Position numbers and translations under genes: made by a program. Below the pieces are notes generated by a model. The model worked only from the letters and a program-made list of their open reading frames with translations, did no database searches and was not told the origin of the DNA. This document shows positions 7,667-16,261 of a stretch of 61,738 nucleotides of DNA, piece after piece. The stretch comes from HyVt-105 sp049975425 (lineage in GTDB: Bacteria; Bacteroidota; Bacteroidia; Bacteroidales; VadinHA17): positions 1 to 61,738 of the forward strand of contig JBNGDI010000019.1 in NCBI GenBank assembly GCA_049975425.1, written 5' to 3'. Position 1 is the stretch's first letter. Every line of letters begins with the position of its first letter.

Positions 7667-8551
7667 ATGAATGAAAAAGAAATATGGAAGAAAGAAGGGA
7701 AGCTGACCATAGCCATCCAGAAATCCGGAAGGCTCAGCGAAAAATCGCTGCAGCTCCTTACAGAAGCGGGGATAGGCCTTAGCAACGGATCCCGTAAACT
7801 GGTATCCCGGTCGCCTGATTTTCCCCTCGAAGCCCTTTACCTGCGTGACGATGATATTCCGCAGTATGTTTTCGATGGGGTTGCGGATTTAGGGATTGTA
7901 GGGGAAAATGTGGTGGCCGAGAAAGATCGTGGGGTGGAAACCGTGGAAAAACTGGGATTCGCCCGCTGCCGCCTGTCACTGGCTGTGCCGCGTGCGGTGG
8001 ATTATACCGGGCCCGCATGGTTCTCAGGCAAACGCATTGCCACCTCTTATCCGCGGATTCTGCAGAAATACCTGTATGAGCAGAAAATCAACTCCGAGAT
8101 CCATGAGATCAGCGGATCGGTGGAAATATCTCCGGGTATTGGGCTGGCCGATTCCATCTTTGATATCGTAAGTTCGGGCAGCACTCTTATCAGCAACGGA
8201 CTGAAGGAGGTGGAGGTGGTGATGCATTCGGAAGCCGTGCTGATTGCCCGGCCCGGACTGGACCCTGACAAGCAGAAAATTCTGGAAAAACTTTTGTTCC
8301 GCCTTCGGGCAGTCATGCGGTCACGCAACAACAAATACATATTGCTGAACGCGCCCAATGATAAAATTGAAGAAATCTCGGGCATTCTGCCGGGAATAAA
8401 AAGCCCCACCGTCATGCCTCTTGCCGATCCGGGCTGGAGTTCCCTCCACTCGGTGGTGAACGAAAACGAGTTCTGGGAAGTGATCGACCGGCTTAAAGAA
8501 CACGGAGCCCAGGGAATCCTGGTCATACCCATTGAAAAAATGATTGTTTAA
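7667..8551 (+). CDS. hisG: ATP phosphoribosyltransferase (long form)
   Basis: First enzyme of histidine synthesis: it condenses ATP with PRPP to give phosphoribosyl-ATP. The 294-residue length is the long, hexameric HisG_L form. Residues about 10-215 are the catalytic domain (TIAIQKSGRLSEKS at the N-terminus, DLGIVGENVV, and the PRPP-binding segment DIVSSGSTL). About 220-294 is the ACT-like regulatory domain that binds histidine for feedback inhibition. It does not need HisZ. It is the first structural gene of the operon, 27 bases after the attenuator T-tract, so its expression should respond directly to the leader peptide. Confidence 0.96.
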   Translation: MNEKEIWKKEGKLTIAIQKSGRLSEKSLQLLTEAGIGLSNGSRKLVSRSPDFPLEALYLRDDDIPQYVFDGVADLGIVGENVVAEKDRGVETVEKLGFARCRLSLAVPRAVDYTGPAWFSGKRIATSYPRILQKYLYEQKINSEIHEISGSVEISPGIGLADSIFDIVSSGSTLISNGLKEVEVVMHSEAVLIARPGLDPDKQKILEKLLFRLRAVMRSRNNKYILLNAPNDKIEEISGILPGIKSPTVMPLADPGWSSLHSVVNENEFWEVIDRLKEHGAQGILVIPIEKMIV

Positions 8552-8573
8552 CCCATTCCAAAAACTGTTCCTT

Positions 8574-9863
8574 ATGCAAATAGTGAAATATCCCGACCGG
8601 GAAAGCCTCTACCGGCTGTTGCAGCGCCCCCTGATGGATTTTTCTTCCCTGGAAGCAACCGTGGGAAAAATACTGCTGGATGTAAAAGAAACGGGTGAAA
8701 AGGCTGTGAAAGAATACACCCGGCAATTTGACGGGTTTTTTCCCGAAAATCTCGAGGTTTCGACCCTGGATATCGAACGAGCTGCCGGCCAAGTACCTGC
8801 TGAACTAAAGCAGGCCATGGAACGGGCCGCTACGAACATCCGGAATTTCCATGAGGCGCAGTGGCCGGAATCACCAGTGCTGGAAACCGCTCCGGGGGTG
8901 GAATGTTCCATCCGGTATCGACCTCTGGAAAAGGTGGGACTGTATATTCCCGGAGGAACAGCTCCTTTGTTTTCAACCGTGCTAATGCTGGCTGTTCCTG
9001 CCCGGGTAGCGGGCTGCCGGGAGATCGTGATGTGTACCCCGCCGGATAAAAACGGGAAAGTGCATGCGGCCATCCTGTTTGCTGCTTCACTGGCCGGCGT
9101 GCAAAGGATTTTCCGGTGCGGGGGAGCCCAGGCGGTGGCTGCCATGGCATATGGCGCGGGTCCGGTGCCTGCCGTGGATAAAATATTTGGCCCGGGCAAT
9201 CAGTATGTAACCATGGCCAAACAGCTGGTAAACCGCGAAGGGATAGCCATTGATCTGCCGGCCGGTCCTTCTGAAGTGCTGGTGGTAGCCGACGGAACAG
9301 CCGATCCGGAATTTGTGGCAGCCGACCTGCTGTCACAGGCGGAGCACGGACCCGATAGCCAGGTGTTGCTGGTAACCACCGAAGAGCAGATCATTGAGCC
9401 GGTGCTGAAAGAAACCGAAAAGCAGCTTGACGGTCTTCCCCGGAAAGAAATCGCCAGGAAAACCCTGGAGAACAGCCGGGTATTCCTGCTGAGAAACCGG
9501 GAAGAGGTCATGGAACTTGTGAACCGCTATGCACCGGAACACCTGATCCTGCAAACAGCCCGGCCTGAAGAGCTGGCAGAAAAGGTTGAAAACGCCGGAT
9601 CGGTGTTTCTGGGGCAGTATGCCCCGGAAAGTGCGGGCGACTATGCCTCGGGCACAAACCACACCCTGCCTACCAACGGCTTTGCCCGGGCCTGGAGCGG
9701 GGTGACCCTCCTCAGTTTCATGAAGTCGCTCACTTACCAGAAGATCAGCCGGGAAGGATTATTGGGACTGGGACCCGTGATCGAGGTAATGGCTGAAGCC
9801 GAAAGGCTGGAAGCCCACCGGAATGCGGTTACCATTCGTCTGAATAAAATCAGGAGGTCATGA
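8574..9863 (+). CDS. hisD: Histidinol dehydrogenase
   Basis: Catalyses the last two steps of the pathway, oxidising L-histidinol to L-histidine with two NAD+, and uses a zinc ion. Family motifs are clear: PGGTAPLFSTVLMLAVPA (about 123-140), the SQAEHGPDSQ zinc/catalytic segment (about 254-263) and GTNHTLPT (about 362-369). I start at the ATG at 8574 (429 residues), 22 bases after the hisG stop. The frame is open to an ATG at 8544 inside hisG, but the extra ten residues are not typical of the family. The 3' end overlaps hisC by four bases (ATGA), indicating translational coupling. Confidence 0.95.
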   Translation: MQIVKYPDRESLYRLLQRPLMDFSSLEATVGKILLDVKETGEKAVKEYTRQFDGFFPENLEVSTLDIERAAGQVPAELKQAMERAATNIRNFHEAQWPESPVLETAPGVECSIRYRPLEKVGLYIPGGTAPLFSTVLMLAVPARVAGCREIVMCTPPDKNGKVHAAILFAASLAGVQRIFRCGGAQAVAAMAYGAGPVPAVDKIFGPGNQYVTMAKQLVNREGIAIDLPAGPSEVLVVADGTADPEFVAADLLSQAEHGPDSQVLLVTTEEQIIEPVLKETEKQLDGLPRKEIARKTLENSRVFLLRNREEVMELVNRYAPEHLILQTARPEELAEKVENAGSVFLGQYAPESAGDYASGTNHTLPTNGFARAWSGVTLLSFMKSLTYQKISREGLLGLGPVIEVMAEAERLEAHRNAVTIRLNKIRRS

Positions 9864-10900
9864 GCTTTGATCTGATTGCACTCATCAGGGAAAATATTCG
9901 TAAACTGGAGCCCTACAGCTCAGCAAGACTGGAGCATCCTGCCGGACATGCGGTGTTCCTCGATGCGAATGAGAATCCGTTCAATCCTCCGTTGAACCGG
10001 TATCCCGACCCCCTGCACCGGGAGTTGCGGGGAAAGATTGCTGAAGAGCTGGGAGTGGCGCCGGAGATGATCTTCACGGGAAACGGGAGCGACGAGGCCA
10101 TCGACCTGCTGTACCGGGCCACCTGCGATCCGGGGATCCATAATGTAGTGGGAATAGACCCTACCTACGGAATGTACCGGGTGGCCGCAGCAATCCATGG
10201 TACGGAATACCGTAAGGCGCCGCTGAATGAAGATTTTTCATTGTCTTCCGGCCGGGTGCTGGAAAAAACCGACCGGAACACCCGGCTCATTTTCCTTTGT
10301 TCGCCCAACAATCCCACAGCCAACCTGCTGAGCCGCGACGATATGCTTGAGCTGACAAAGCATTTCGATGGGCTGGTGGTGGTTGACGAAGCCTATATCG
10401 ATTTTGCCCCTGACGGGACCATGGCGCCTTACCTGGACCGGTTTCCTAACCTTGTGGTTTTGCAAACCTTTTCCAAAGCGCGGGCAGCAGCCGGCATCCG
10501 CCTGGGAATGGCACTGGCTTCGCCTGAGCTGATAAAGGTGCTTGACCGCATCAAAGCCCCTTACAACCTGAATAGCCTGACCCTGGAAGCCGGGGTGAAG
10601 ATTCTTTCCATGCGCAGGGAAAGGGAGGAATGGGTCCGTACGATTCTGCGGGAAAGAAAGCGACTTGTGAATTTTCTGGCGGGGCATCCGGAGGTGCAGC
10701 AGGTTTTTCCTTCCGATGCCAATTTTATTCTGGTGAGGTTCCGTCATGCCGGAAAGATGAAGAGCTGGCTGGAACGTCAGGGCATTATGGTCAGGGACCG
10801 TTCCCGGGAAACCGACTGCAGCGGATGCCTTCGGATTACCGTGGGAAGCAGGGAGGAGAATGATTGTCTGATCAAATACATGGAAAGATATGAAAGGTAA
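9860..10900 (+). CDS. hisC: Histidinol-phosphate aminotransferase
   Basis: A PLP-dependent fold-type I aminotransferase converting imidazole acetol phosphate to histidinol phosphate with glutamate as amino donor. The 346-residue protein shows the N-terminal DANENPFNP block, GNGSDEAIDLLYR, SPNNPTANLLS, VVDEAYIDFA (the Asp contacting the PLP ring nitrogen) and the PLP-Lys in TFSKARAAAGIRLG. Start and stop both overlap neighbours: ATGA with hisD and 11 bases with hisB. This places it firmly in one translationally coupled operon. Confidence 0.95.
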   Translation: MSFDLIALIRENIRKLEPYSSARLEHPAGHAVFLDANENPFNPPLNRYPDPLHRELRGKIAEELGVAPEMIFTGNGSDEAIDLLYRATCDPGIHNVVGIDPTYGMYRVAAAIHGTEYRKAPLNEDFSLSSGRVLEKTDRNTRLIFLCSPNNPTANLLSRDDMLELTKHFDGLVVVDEAYIDFAPDGTMAPYLDRFPNLVVLQTFSKARAAAGIRLGMALASPELIKVLDRIKAPYNLNSLTLEAGVKILSMRREREEWVRTILRERKRLVNFLAGHPEVQQVFPSDANFILVRFRHAGKMKSWLERQGIMVRDRSRETDCSGCLRITVGSREENDCLIKYMERYER

Positions 10901-12017
10901 GAAAGTATTGTTCATCGATCGCGACGGGACCCTGATCCGGGAACCGGCCTGCGATTTCCAGGTCGATACCCTGGAAAAGCTCGAGTTCATGCCCGGGGTG
11001 TTCCGGAACCTGTACCGTATCAGACGGTATTTTGACTATGAACTGGTGATCGTGTCGAACCAGGACGGGTTGGGAACTTCTTCTTATCCGGAAAAGAATT
11101 TCCGGAAGGTGCAGGACAAAATGATCCGGGCTTTTAAGAATGAAGATATCCGTTTCGATGAAGTGTTGATCGACCCGCATTTCGAAAGCGACGGGGCACC
11201 CACCCGCAAACCCGGTACAGGCATGCTGGCCCGTTACATGGATGAAAGTTATGATCTGGAGCGTTCGTTTGTGATAGGCGATCGCCTTACCGACATGCAA
11301 CTGGCTGCCAACCTGGGTTGCCGGGGGATATGGCTGGTGCCGGAGGATACGGAAGAAGAAAATGAACCCGGATTGAGACAGGTGAAAAAGGTGAAAAACT
11401 GGGACGGGGTCACCCGCTACCTCACCATGCAGGATATGGTCGCTTCGGTGCAGAGAGAAACCGGGGAAACCGATGTGCGGGTAAAAATCGCTGCCGATGG
11501 TTCGGGAAAGGCGGATATCTCCACAGGCATCGGGTTCTTTGACCACCTGCTGGAACAGATACCCCGCCACTCCGGCTGCGACCTGATGGTCCGGGTGAAG
11601 GGCGACCTGCATGTGGACGAACACCATACCATTGAAGATACAGCCCTGGCCCTGGGGGAAGGTTTCAACCGGGCGCTGACCGATAAACGGGGGATGGAAA
11701 GGTATGGGTTCGTCTTGCCTATGGACGACTGCCGGGCCGAGGTGCTGATCGATTTCGGAGGCCGGAACTGGCTGGTGTGGGATGCGGAATTCCGTCGGGA
11801 GAAGGTAGGCGAAATGCCCACGGAAATGTTCTTTCATTTTTTCAAATCGTTTACCGACACCGCCCGCTGCAATTTGCAGATCAGGGCTACGGGCTCGAAC
11901 GAGCACCATAAAATCGAGGCCATATTCAAAGCCTTTGCCCGGGCCATCCGGATGGCGGTGAGGAGGGATCCCGCCGCTGAACTGATCCCCTCCACCAAAA
12001 ACACCATCGGTCCATGA
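10890..12017 (+). CDS. hisB: Bifunctional histidinol-phosphatase / imidazoleglycerol-phosphate dehydratase
   Basis: A fusion of two pathway enzymes. The N-terminal HAD-type phosphatase (about 1-165) carries FIDRDGTL with the nucleophile Asp, VSNQDGLGT and GDRLTDMQLA. The C-terminal dehydratase (about 180-375) has the paired His motifs DEHHTIEDTALALGEG and SNEHHKIEAIFKAFARA that bind Mn2+. This fused form is known from enterobacteria and from Bacteroidota. A zinc-loop Cys set expected in the phosphatase domain of the E. coli enzyme is not evident here. The start overlaps the hisC end and the stop overlaps the hisH start (ATGA). Confidence 0.95.
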   Translation: MKGKKVLFIDRDGTLIREPACDFQVDTLEKLEFMPGVFRNLYRIRRYFDYELVIVSNQDGLGTSSYPEKNFRKVQDKMIRAFKNEDIRFDEVLIDPHFESDGAPTRKPGTGMLARYMDESYDLERSFVIGDRLTDMQLAANLGCRGIWLVPEDTEEENEPGLRQVKKVKNWDGVTRYLTMQDMVASVQRETGETDVRVKIAADGSGKADISTGIGFFDHLLEQIPRHSGCDLMVRVKGDLHVDEHHTIEDTALALGEGFNRALTDKRGMERYGFVLPMDDCRAEVLIDFGGRNWLVWDAEFRREKVGEMPTEMFFHFFKSFTDTARCNLQIRATGSNEHHKIEAIFKAFARAIRMAVRRDPAAELIPSTKNTIGP

Positions 12018-12601
12018 ATGTGGTAATCATACAGTACAATGCCGGCAATATCCGGTCGGTAGATTTTGCCCTCAGCCGGCTGGGTGTGAAGGCGGTGATC
12101 AGTGCCGATCCGGAAATGATCACATCCGCAGATAAGGTGATCTTTCCCGGTGTGGGAGAAGCCGCAGGCACCATGACCCACCTGCAGGAAACCCGACTTG
12201 ATCGTCTGATCCCTTCCCTTAAGCAGGATTTTCTGGGCATTTGCCTCGGTATGCAGCTCATGTGCTCTTTTTCTGAAGAGGGGAATGTGCCCTGCCTGGA
12301 TATCATCCCCCTGAGGGTGAAACGGTTTGAAGCAGGCAGCGGCCTCAAGGTGCCCCACATGGGATGGAACCGCCTGGAAAACGTGGGGGGAAGACTCCTG
12401 GATCCATCCTTCGAAGGGGAATTTATGTATTTTGTTCATTCGTATTACGTGGAAACCGGCCGTTTTACCACGGCTACAACCGTGTACGGGACACCCTTCA
12501 GCGCAGCGGTGGAAAGGGGCAATTTCTTTGCTACCCAGTTCCATCCCGAAAAAAGCGGGAAGGCAGGCAGCCGGCTTCTGGAAAAATTCCTTTCGTTATG
12601 A
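12014..12601 (+). CDS. hisH: Imidazole glycerol phosphate synthase, glutaminase subunit
   Basis: A class I glutamine amidotransferase of 195 residues that releases ammonia from glutamine and channels it to HisF. The catalytic triad is visible: Cys in GICLGMQLM (about residue 78), His in TQFHPEKSG (about 178) and Glu two residues after that His. The N-terminus VVIIQYNAGNIRSV and VIFPGVGEA are characteristic. Overlaps hisB and hisA by ATGA at both ends, though its partner hisF lies one gene further on. Confidence 0.95.
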   Translation: MNVVIIQYNAGNIRSVDFALSRLGVKAVISADPEMITSADKVIFPGVGEAAGTMTHLQETRLDRLIPSLKQDFLGICLGMQLMCSFSEEGNVPCLDIIPLRVKRFEAGSGLKVPHMGWNRLENVGGRLLDPSFEGEFMYFVHSYYVETGRFTTATTVYGTPFSAAVERGNFFATQFHPEKSGKAGSRLLEKFLSL

Positions 12602-13344
12602 TACAGATCATTCCTGCTATTGATATTATTGACGGTTGCTGTGTGCGCCTGGAAAAGGGCGATTTCGGCCGGCAAACACAGTATGCCGACGATCCGGCCG
12701 GGCTGGCCATTCAGTATGAGCAGGCCGGAATTTCCCGCCTGCACCTGGTGGATCTGGACGGGGCCCGTGCAGGAAAGGTGAAAAACCTGAAGGTGTTGGA
12801 AGAAATCTGTTCGGCCACAAACCTGGTGGTGGATTTTGGTGGAGGGGTTCAGTCGACGGCCGACCTGGAACAGGTGTTTCATGCGGGAGCTGACATGGTG
12901 ACGGTGGGCAGCCTGGCCGTAAAGAACCCGGGCCTGCTGCGGAAATGGCTGCGCCGCTACGGACCCTCCCGGTTCATCCTGGGAGCCGATGTGCGCAATC
13001 GCCGCATCATGATCTCGGGATGGACGGGGGAAGCAGGCACAGGTTTGTATGAGTTTCTGGAAAAATGGATTTCACAGGGTATGGAACAGGTGTTGTGCAC
13101 CGATATTGAAAAGGACGGCATGCTGGCCGGGCCTTCCACTGCATTGTACGAGGAAATTCTGGTCAGTTTTCCCGGCATCCGGCTGATCGCAAGCGGGGGT
13201 GTATCATCGGTTGACGATATTATCCGGCTAAAGGAATCCGGCCTGTACGGGGTGGTGCTGGGAAAAGCCTTGCTGGAAGGGAAGATAAGACAAGCAGAGT
13301 TAATGCCTTTTCTGAAAGAAAACGATACGAAATCACCATGTTAG
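12598..13344 (+). CDS. hisA: ProFAR isomerase (phosphoribosylformimino-AICAR-P isomerase)
   Basis: A TIM-barrel sugar isomerase that opens the ring of ProFAR to give PRFAR, the substrate of HisHF. The 248-residue protein begins MIQIIPAIDIIDGCCVRL, with the catalytic Asp in PAIDI and the second Asp in CTDIEKDG (about 163). Phosphate-binding loops are FGGGVQS (about 80) and IASGGVSS (about 200). The frame is open upstream to 12364, but the ATG at 12598 overlaps the hisH stop as ATGA and matches the family start, so the longer reading is wrong. It overlaps hisF by seven bases. Confidence 0.95.
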   Translation: MIQIIPAIDIIDGCCVRLEKGDFGRQTQYADDPAGLAIQYEQAGISRLHLVDLDGARAGKVKNLKVLEEICSATNLVVDFGGGVQSTADLEQVFHAGADMVTVGSLAVKNPGLLRKWLRRYGPSRFILGADVRNRRIMISGWTGEAGTGLYEFLEKWISQGMEQVLCTDIEKDGMLAGPSTALYEEILVSFPGIRLIASGGVSSVDDIIRLKESGLYGVVLGKALLEGKIRQAELMPFLKENDTKSPC

Positions 13345-14096
13345 CGAAACGCATTATTCCCTGCCTGGACATCCGCGATGGAAAGACCGTGAAAGGCATC
13401 GAATTTCTGAACATCAGTGAGGTGGGCGATCCTGTGGAACTGGGGGCCCGTTACGCCCGTGAGGGGGCCGACGAACTGGTGTACCTGGATATTACGGCCA
13501 GCCATGAAAAAAGAAAGTTGTTTGCGGGGCTGGTCAGGCGTATCGCCGAAAAACTGAACATTCCTTTTACTGTGGGTGGAGGAATCAACGATGTTTCCGA
13601 TGCCGGCCGTTTGCTGGATGCAGGCGCTGACAAAATATCTGTAAATTCGTCGGCTATTATGCAACCGGAACTTGTAAGCCGTCTGGCCGGGGGTTTTGGG
13701 AGCCAGTTTGTGGTGGTGGCTATTGATGCCCGGGAAAAGGACGGGAAGTGGCAGGTTTACCGCAACGGAGGCAGAATTCCTACCGGGCTGGATCTGTTTG
13801 GCTGGGCCCGGGAAGCGCAGGAAAGAGGGGCAGGTGAGATCCTTTTCACCAGCATGAACCACGACGGAGTAAAACAGGGATACGCCTGTGAAGCCCTGGC
13901 TCTCCTTTCAGACTTATTGAGCATTCCGGTGATCGCCTCCGGAGGGGCTGGAACCATGGAACATTTCAGGGAGGTGTTCACACGTGGAAAAGCCGATGCT
14001 GCACTGGCGGCCAGTATATTTCATTACGGGGAGGTCGGTATCCCCCAGTTAAAAAAATACCTGGCCGGAGAAAATATTCCGGTTAGGTTCATTTAA
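13338..14096 (+). CDS. hisF: Imidazole glycerol phosphate synthase, cyclase subunit
   Basis: A TIM-barrel partner of HisH; it uses ammonia to cyclise PRFAR to imidazole glycerol phosphate and AICAR. The 252 residues begin LAKRIIPCLDIRDGKTVKG, with the catalytic Asp in CLDIRDG. The second Asp is expected near residue 130 in VVAIDAREKDGKW. Phosphate loops VGGGIND and ASGGAGTMEHF are present. Together with hisH it forms the branch point to purine synthesis through AICAR. Confidence 0.96.
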   Translation: MLAKRIIPCLDIRDGKTVKGIEFLNISEVGDPVELGARYAREGADELVYLDITASHEKRKLFAGLVRRIAEKLNIPFTVGGGINDVSDAGRLLDAGADKISVNSSAIMQPELVSRLAGGFGSQFVVVAIDAREKDGKWQVYRNGGRIPTGLDLFGWAREAQERGAGEILFTSMNHDGVKQGYACEALALLSDLLSIPVIASGGAGTMEHFREVFTRGKADAALAASIFHYGEVGIPQLKKYLAGENIPVRFI

Positions 14097-14110
14097 AAAA
14101 AAAGAAAGAG

Positions 14111-14728
14111 ATGGAACCCGATTTTGAAAAAGGAAACGGCCTGCTGCCAGCTATTGTTCAAGACGCACGAACACTTAAAGTCCTGATGCTCGGTTACATG
14201 AACCGGGAAGCCTGGGAAAAAACCCGGAGCCAGGGAAAAGTATGTTTTTACAGCCGAAGCAGGCAATGCCTGTGGACCAAGGGGGAAACCAGCGGAAATT
14301 ATTTGTACCTGAAGGAAATGCGACTGGATTGTGATGCCGACACCCTGCTGGTGCTGGCCGAACCGGCCGGACCGGTATGCCATACCGGAGCAGATACCTG
14401 CTTTTATGAGAAGAACAGCGGCGGACTGGATTTTTTAATGCAGCTGGAAAAGCTGATCAGGGACAGGCGCAAAATAATGCCCGAAAATTCCTACACCACC
14501 CGGCTGTTCCGTGAAGGAACCCCGAAAATCGCCCGGAAAGTGGGGGAGGAAGCCGTGGAACTAATGGTAGAGGCCATGCGGGCGGAGAAAAAAGAAGACC
14601 TGCTCAGGGGTGAAGCGGCCGATCTGCTGTATCACCTCCTGGTATTGCTGGTGGATGCAGGAGAAAGCCTGGCCGGAGTGATCACGGAGCTGGAGAAGAG
14701 GCACGGGGAGAAAACGGAAAGAAAGTGA
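14111..14728 (+). CDS. hisI: Bifunctional phosphoribosyl-AMP cyclohydrolase / phosphoribosyl-ATP pyrophosphatase
   Basis: A HisIE fusion for pathway steps 2 and 3. The N-terminal cyclohydrolase (about 1-105) has the metal-binding segment DCDADTLLVL and the Cys-containing VCHTGADTCFYE. The C-terminal pyrophosphatase (about 112-205) has SYTTRLFREGTPKIARKVGEEAVE, a stretch typical of the MazG-like all-alpha fold, and GEAADLLYHLLVLL. This is the last gene of the operon, 14 bases after hisF. I see no strong terminator in the bases that follow. Confidence 0.95.
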   Translation: MEPDFEKGNGLLPAIVQDARTLKVLMLGYMNREAWEKTRSQGKVCFYSRSRQCLWTKGETSGNYLYLKEMRLDCDADTLLVLAEPAGPVCHTGADTCFYEKNSGGLDFLMQLEKLIRDRRKIMPENSYTTRLFREGTPKIARKVGEEAVELMVEAMRAEKKEDLLRGEAADLLYHLLVLLVDAGESLAGVITELEKRHGEKTERK

Positions 14729-14900
14729 CCTGATCTTTTCCGGCAGCAAAACATTTCCTGTGGCAAGTTTAAATGAATGTTAATACATAATTAATTATCA
14801 TTCAATAATATATGTAATTACTCCTGCCTTTCCGGGTTGTTGTTACAATAACCTAAGACAAATTTCATTCAGGTTTAAAGCACTGTTACCGGTCCGGGAA

Positions 14901-14908
14901 TACATTTG
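14901..14908 (+). promoter_or_regulatory. Promoter -7 box for the lipoprotein gene
   Basis: TACATTTG matches TAnnTTTG exactly, 34 bases before the chosen ATG at 14942. The 14906 ATG would lie inside the box, which rules that start out. The 212 bases between hisI and the gene are otherwise AT-rich without a recognisable element. Confidence 0.55.
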
Positions 14909-14941
14909 CACCAACAAAATGTAAAACCCAAAACCGGTAAC

Positions 14942-16147
14942 ATGAAAACGTATTCAGCATTTATTTTAAGCATCGCATTGGGACTGTCACTGGCCTCATG
15001 CGAAAAGGAAAACAACGGCAATGATGATAACAGCAATAACACTGGAAACATCATTGTTACAGAGAATATTTCGGAAAACACCACCTGGACCAGCGACAAT
15101 GTATATCAGCTGGGGGGCAGAATCACCGTCCTGAGCGGTGCTACCCTGACCATTGAGCCCGGTACTGTGATCAAAGGAGAAGCCGGAACCGGACCCAACG
15201 CCACAGCCCTGCTGGTGGCCAGGGGAGGACGTCTGATGGCCGAGGGAACACCCGCCGCACCCATCATTTTTACTTCTGTAGCAGATGAGATCACCCCGGA
15301 AGATGTAGCCGCCGGTAATTTTGGCAGTCCGAATCTGGACCCGGATATCAACGGTCTCTGGGGTGGTGTATTGATTCTGGGAAAAGCCCGGATTTCAGCC
15401 TCGAACGAAACCGGTGACGTGAGCGAAATACAGATCGAAGGTATTCCCACCTCCGATCCAAACGGCCTGTACGGAGGAAACGAAGATACCGACAATTCAG
15501 GTGTTCTGAAATACATATCCATTCGTCACGGCGGAACCAACATCGGTTCGGGAAACGAAATCAACGGACTGACCCTCGGCGGTGTAGGTTCAGGTACAGT
15601 GGTTGAAAACATTGAGATCGTAGCCAACCAGGATGACGGGATCGAATGGTTCGGAGGAACCGTGAATGTGAAGAATGTGGTGGTTTGGAATACGGGTGAT
15701 GATGCCATAGATACCGACCAGTCGTGGGGAGGAACCCTCGATAATTTTATGATCGTGGCTCCGGGCGACCATTGCTTCGAGCTGGACGGCCCGGAAGGTA
15801 CCTATCAGGCCGGCCATACCATCAAGAACGGTACCGTGATAGCCAACGATTTTGAGCTTGAAAGGTATTCTTCCGACCTGATCAACGTGGACAACAATTC
15901 CATGGTGGATCTTCAGAACATTTATTTCACAGCCATTAACCAGGGGCAGCAGATCAACAGGGTAACAGCCGCCGGTGTTACCTTTACGGATATCATGCTG
16001 GATGTTCCTGCAGAAAACCTTTCCGACTACGTGAACGGGGATGTTCCCGCCGGTGTGACTGCCGGTGGAGTGCCGCAGGCAAAAGCTTCGGACCTGAACT
16101 GGACCTGGGCAGCACAGGCTGGAGCCCTGACCCTTCAGAAAAATTAA
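14942..16147 (+). CDS. Beta-helix surface lipoprotein
   Basis: A 401-residue predicted lipoprotein: signal peptide with lipobox LASC (Cys about residue 20), then an Asn/Asp/Gly-rich linker (about 22-40). The rest contains repeated short beta-strand turns of the parallel beta-helix type (LSGATLTIEPGTVIKG, GRLMAEGTPAAPIIFTS, ENIEIVANQDDGIEWFGG, NVKNVVVWNTGDDAID). No catalytic motif of pectate lyases or similar enzymes is recognisable. It sits directly before a TonB-dependent receptor, so it is probably a partner of that receptor or presents the ligand, but the ligand is unknown. Start chosen because the -7 box lies at 14901-14908. Confidence 0.8.
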   Translation: MKTYSAFILSIALGLSLASCEKENNGNDDNSNNTGNIIVTENISENTTWTSDNVYQLGGRITVLSGATLTIEPGTVIKGEAGTGPNATALLVARGGRLMAEGTPAAPIIFTSVADEITPEDVAAGNFGSPNLDPDINGLWGGVLILGKARISASNETGDVSEIQIEGIPTSDPNGLYGGNEDTDNSGVLKYISIRHGGTNIGSGNEINGLTLGGVGSGTVVENIEIVANQDDGIEWFGGTVNVKNVVVWNTGDDAIDTDQSWGGTLDNFMIVAPGDHCFELDGPEGTYQAGHTIKNGTVIANDFELERYSSDLINVDNNSMVDLQNIYFTAINQGQQINRVTAAGVTFTDIMLDVPAENLSDYVNGDVPAGVTAGGVPQAKASDLNWTWAAQAGALTLQKN

Positions 16148-16196
16148 TCCTGGAGAATAAAACTTGTATTTTCTGATAAGTTCATAACAAAAAAAA

Positions 16197-16240
16197 GGGA
16201 AGCAGGCCGGTTCCACCAGGAATGTACGGGCCTGTTTCCC
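16197..16240. repeat. Large intercistronic hairpin
   Basis: Arms 16197-16208 and 16229-16240 pair over 12 bp (one G-U) with a 20-base loop, between the lipoprotein and TonB receptor genes. An eight-base A run precedes it on the plus strand, so the minus-strand reading looks like an intrinsic terminator with a T-tract, although no minus-strand gene is present. On the plus strand it could protect the 3' end of the lipoprotein message and set unequal expression of the two genes. Confidence 0.6.
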
Positions 16241-16261
16241 TGTAAATCGTATCCGGTCAAA

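Noticed and set aside
12364..12597. N-terminal extension of HisA
   Set aside because: The added 78 residues lie entirely within hisH in another frame. The ATG at 12598 overlaps the hisH stop and matches the family start.
14906..14941. Upstream start of the beta-helix lipoprotein
   Set aside because: The ATG at 14906 lies within the TAnnTTTG box, and the resulting N-terminus would hide the signal peptide.
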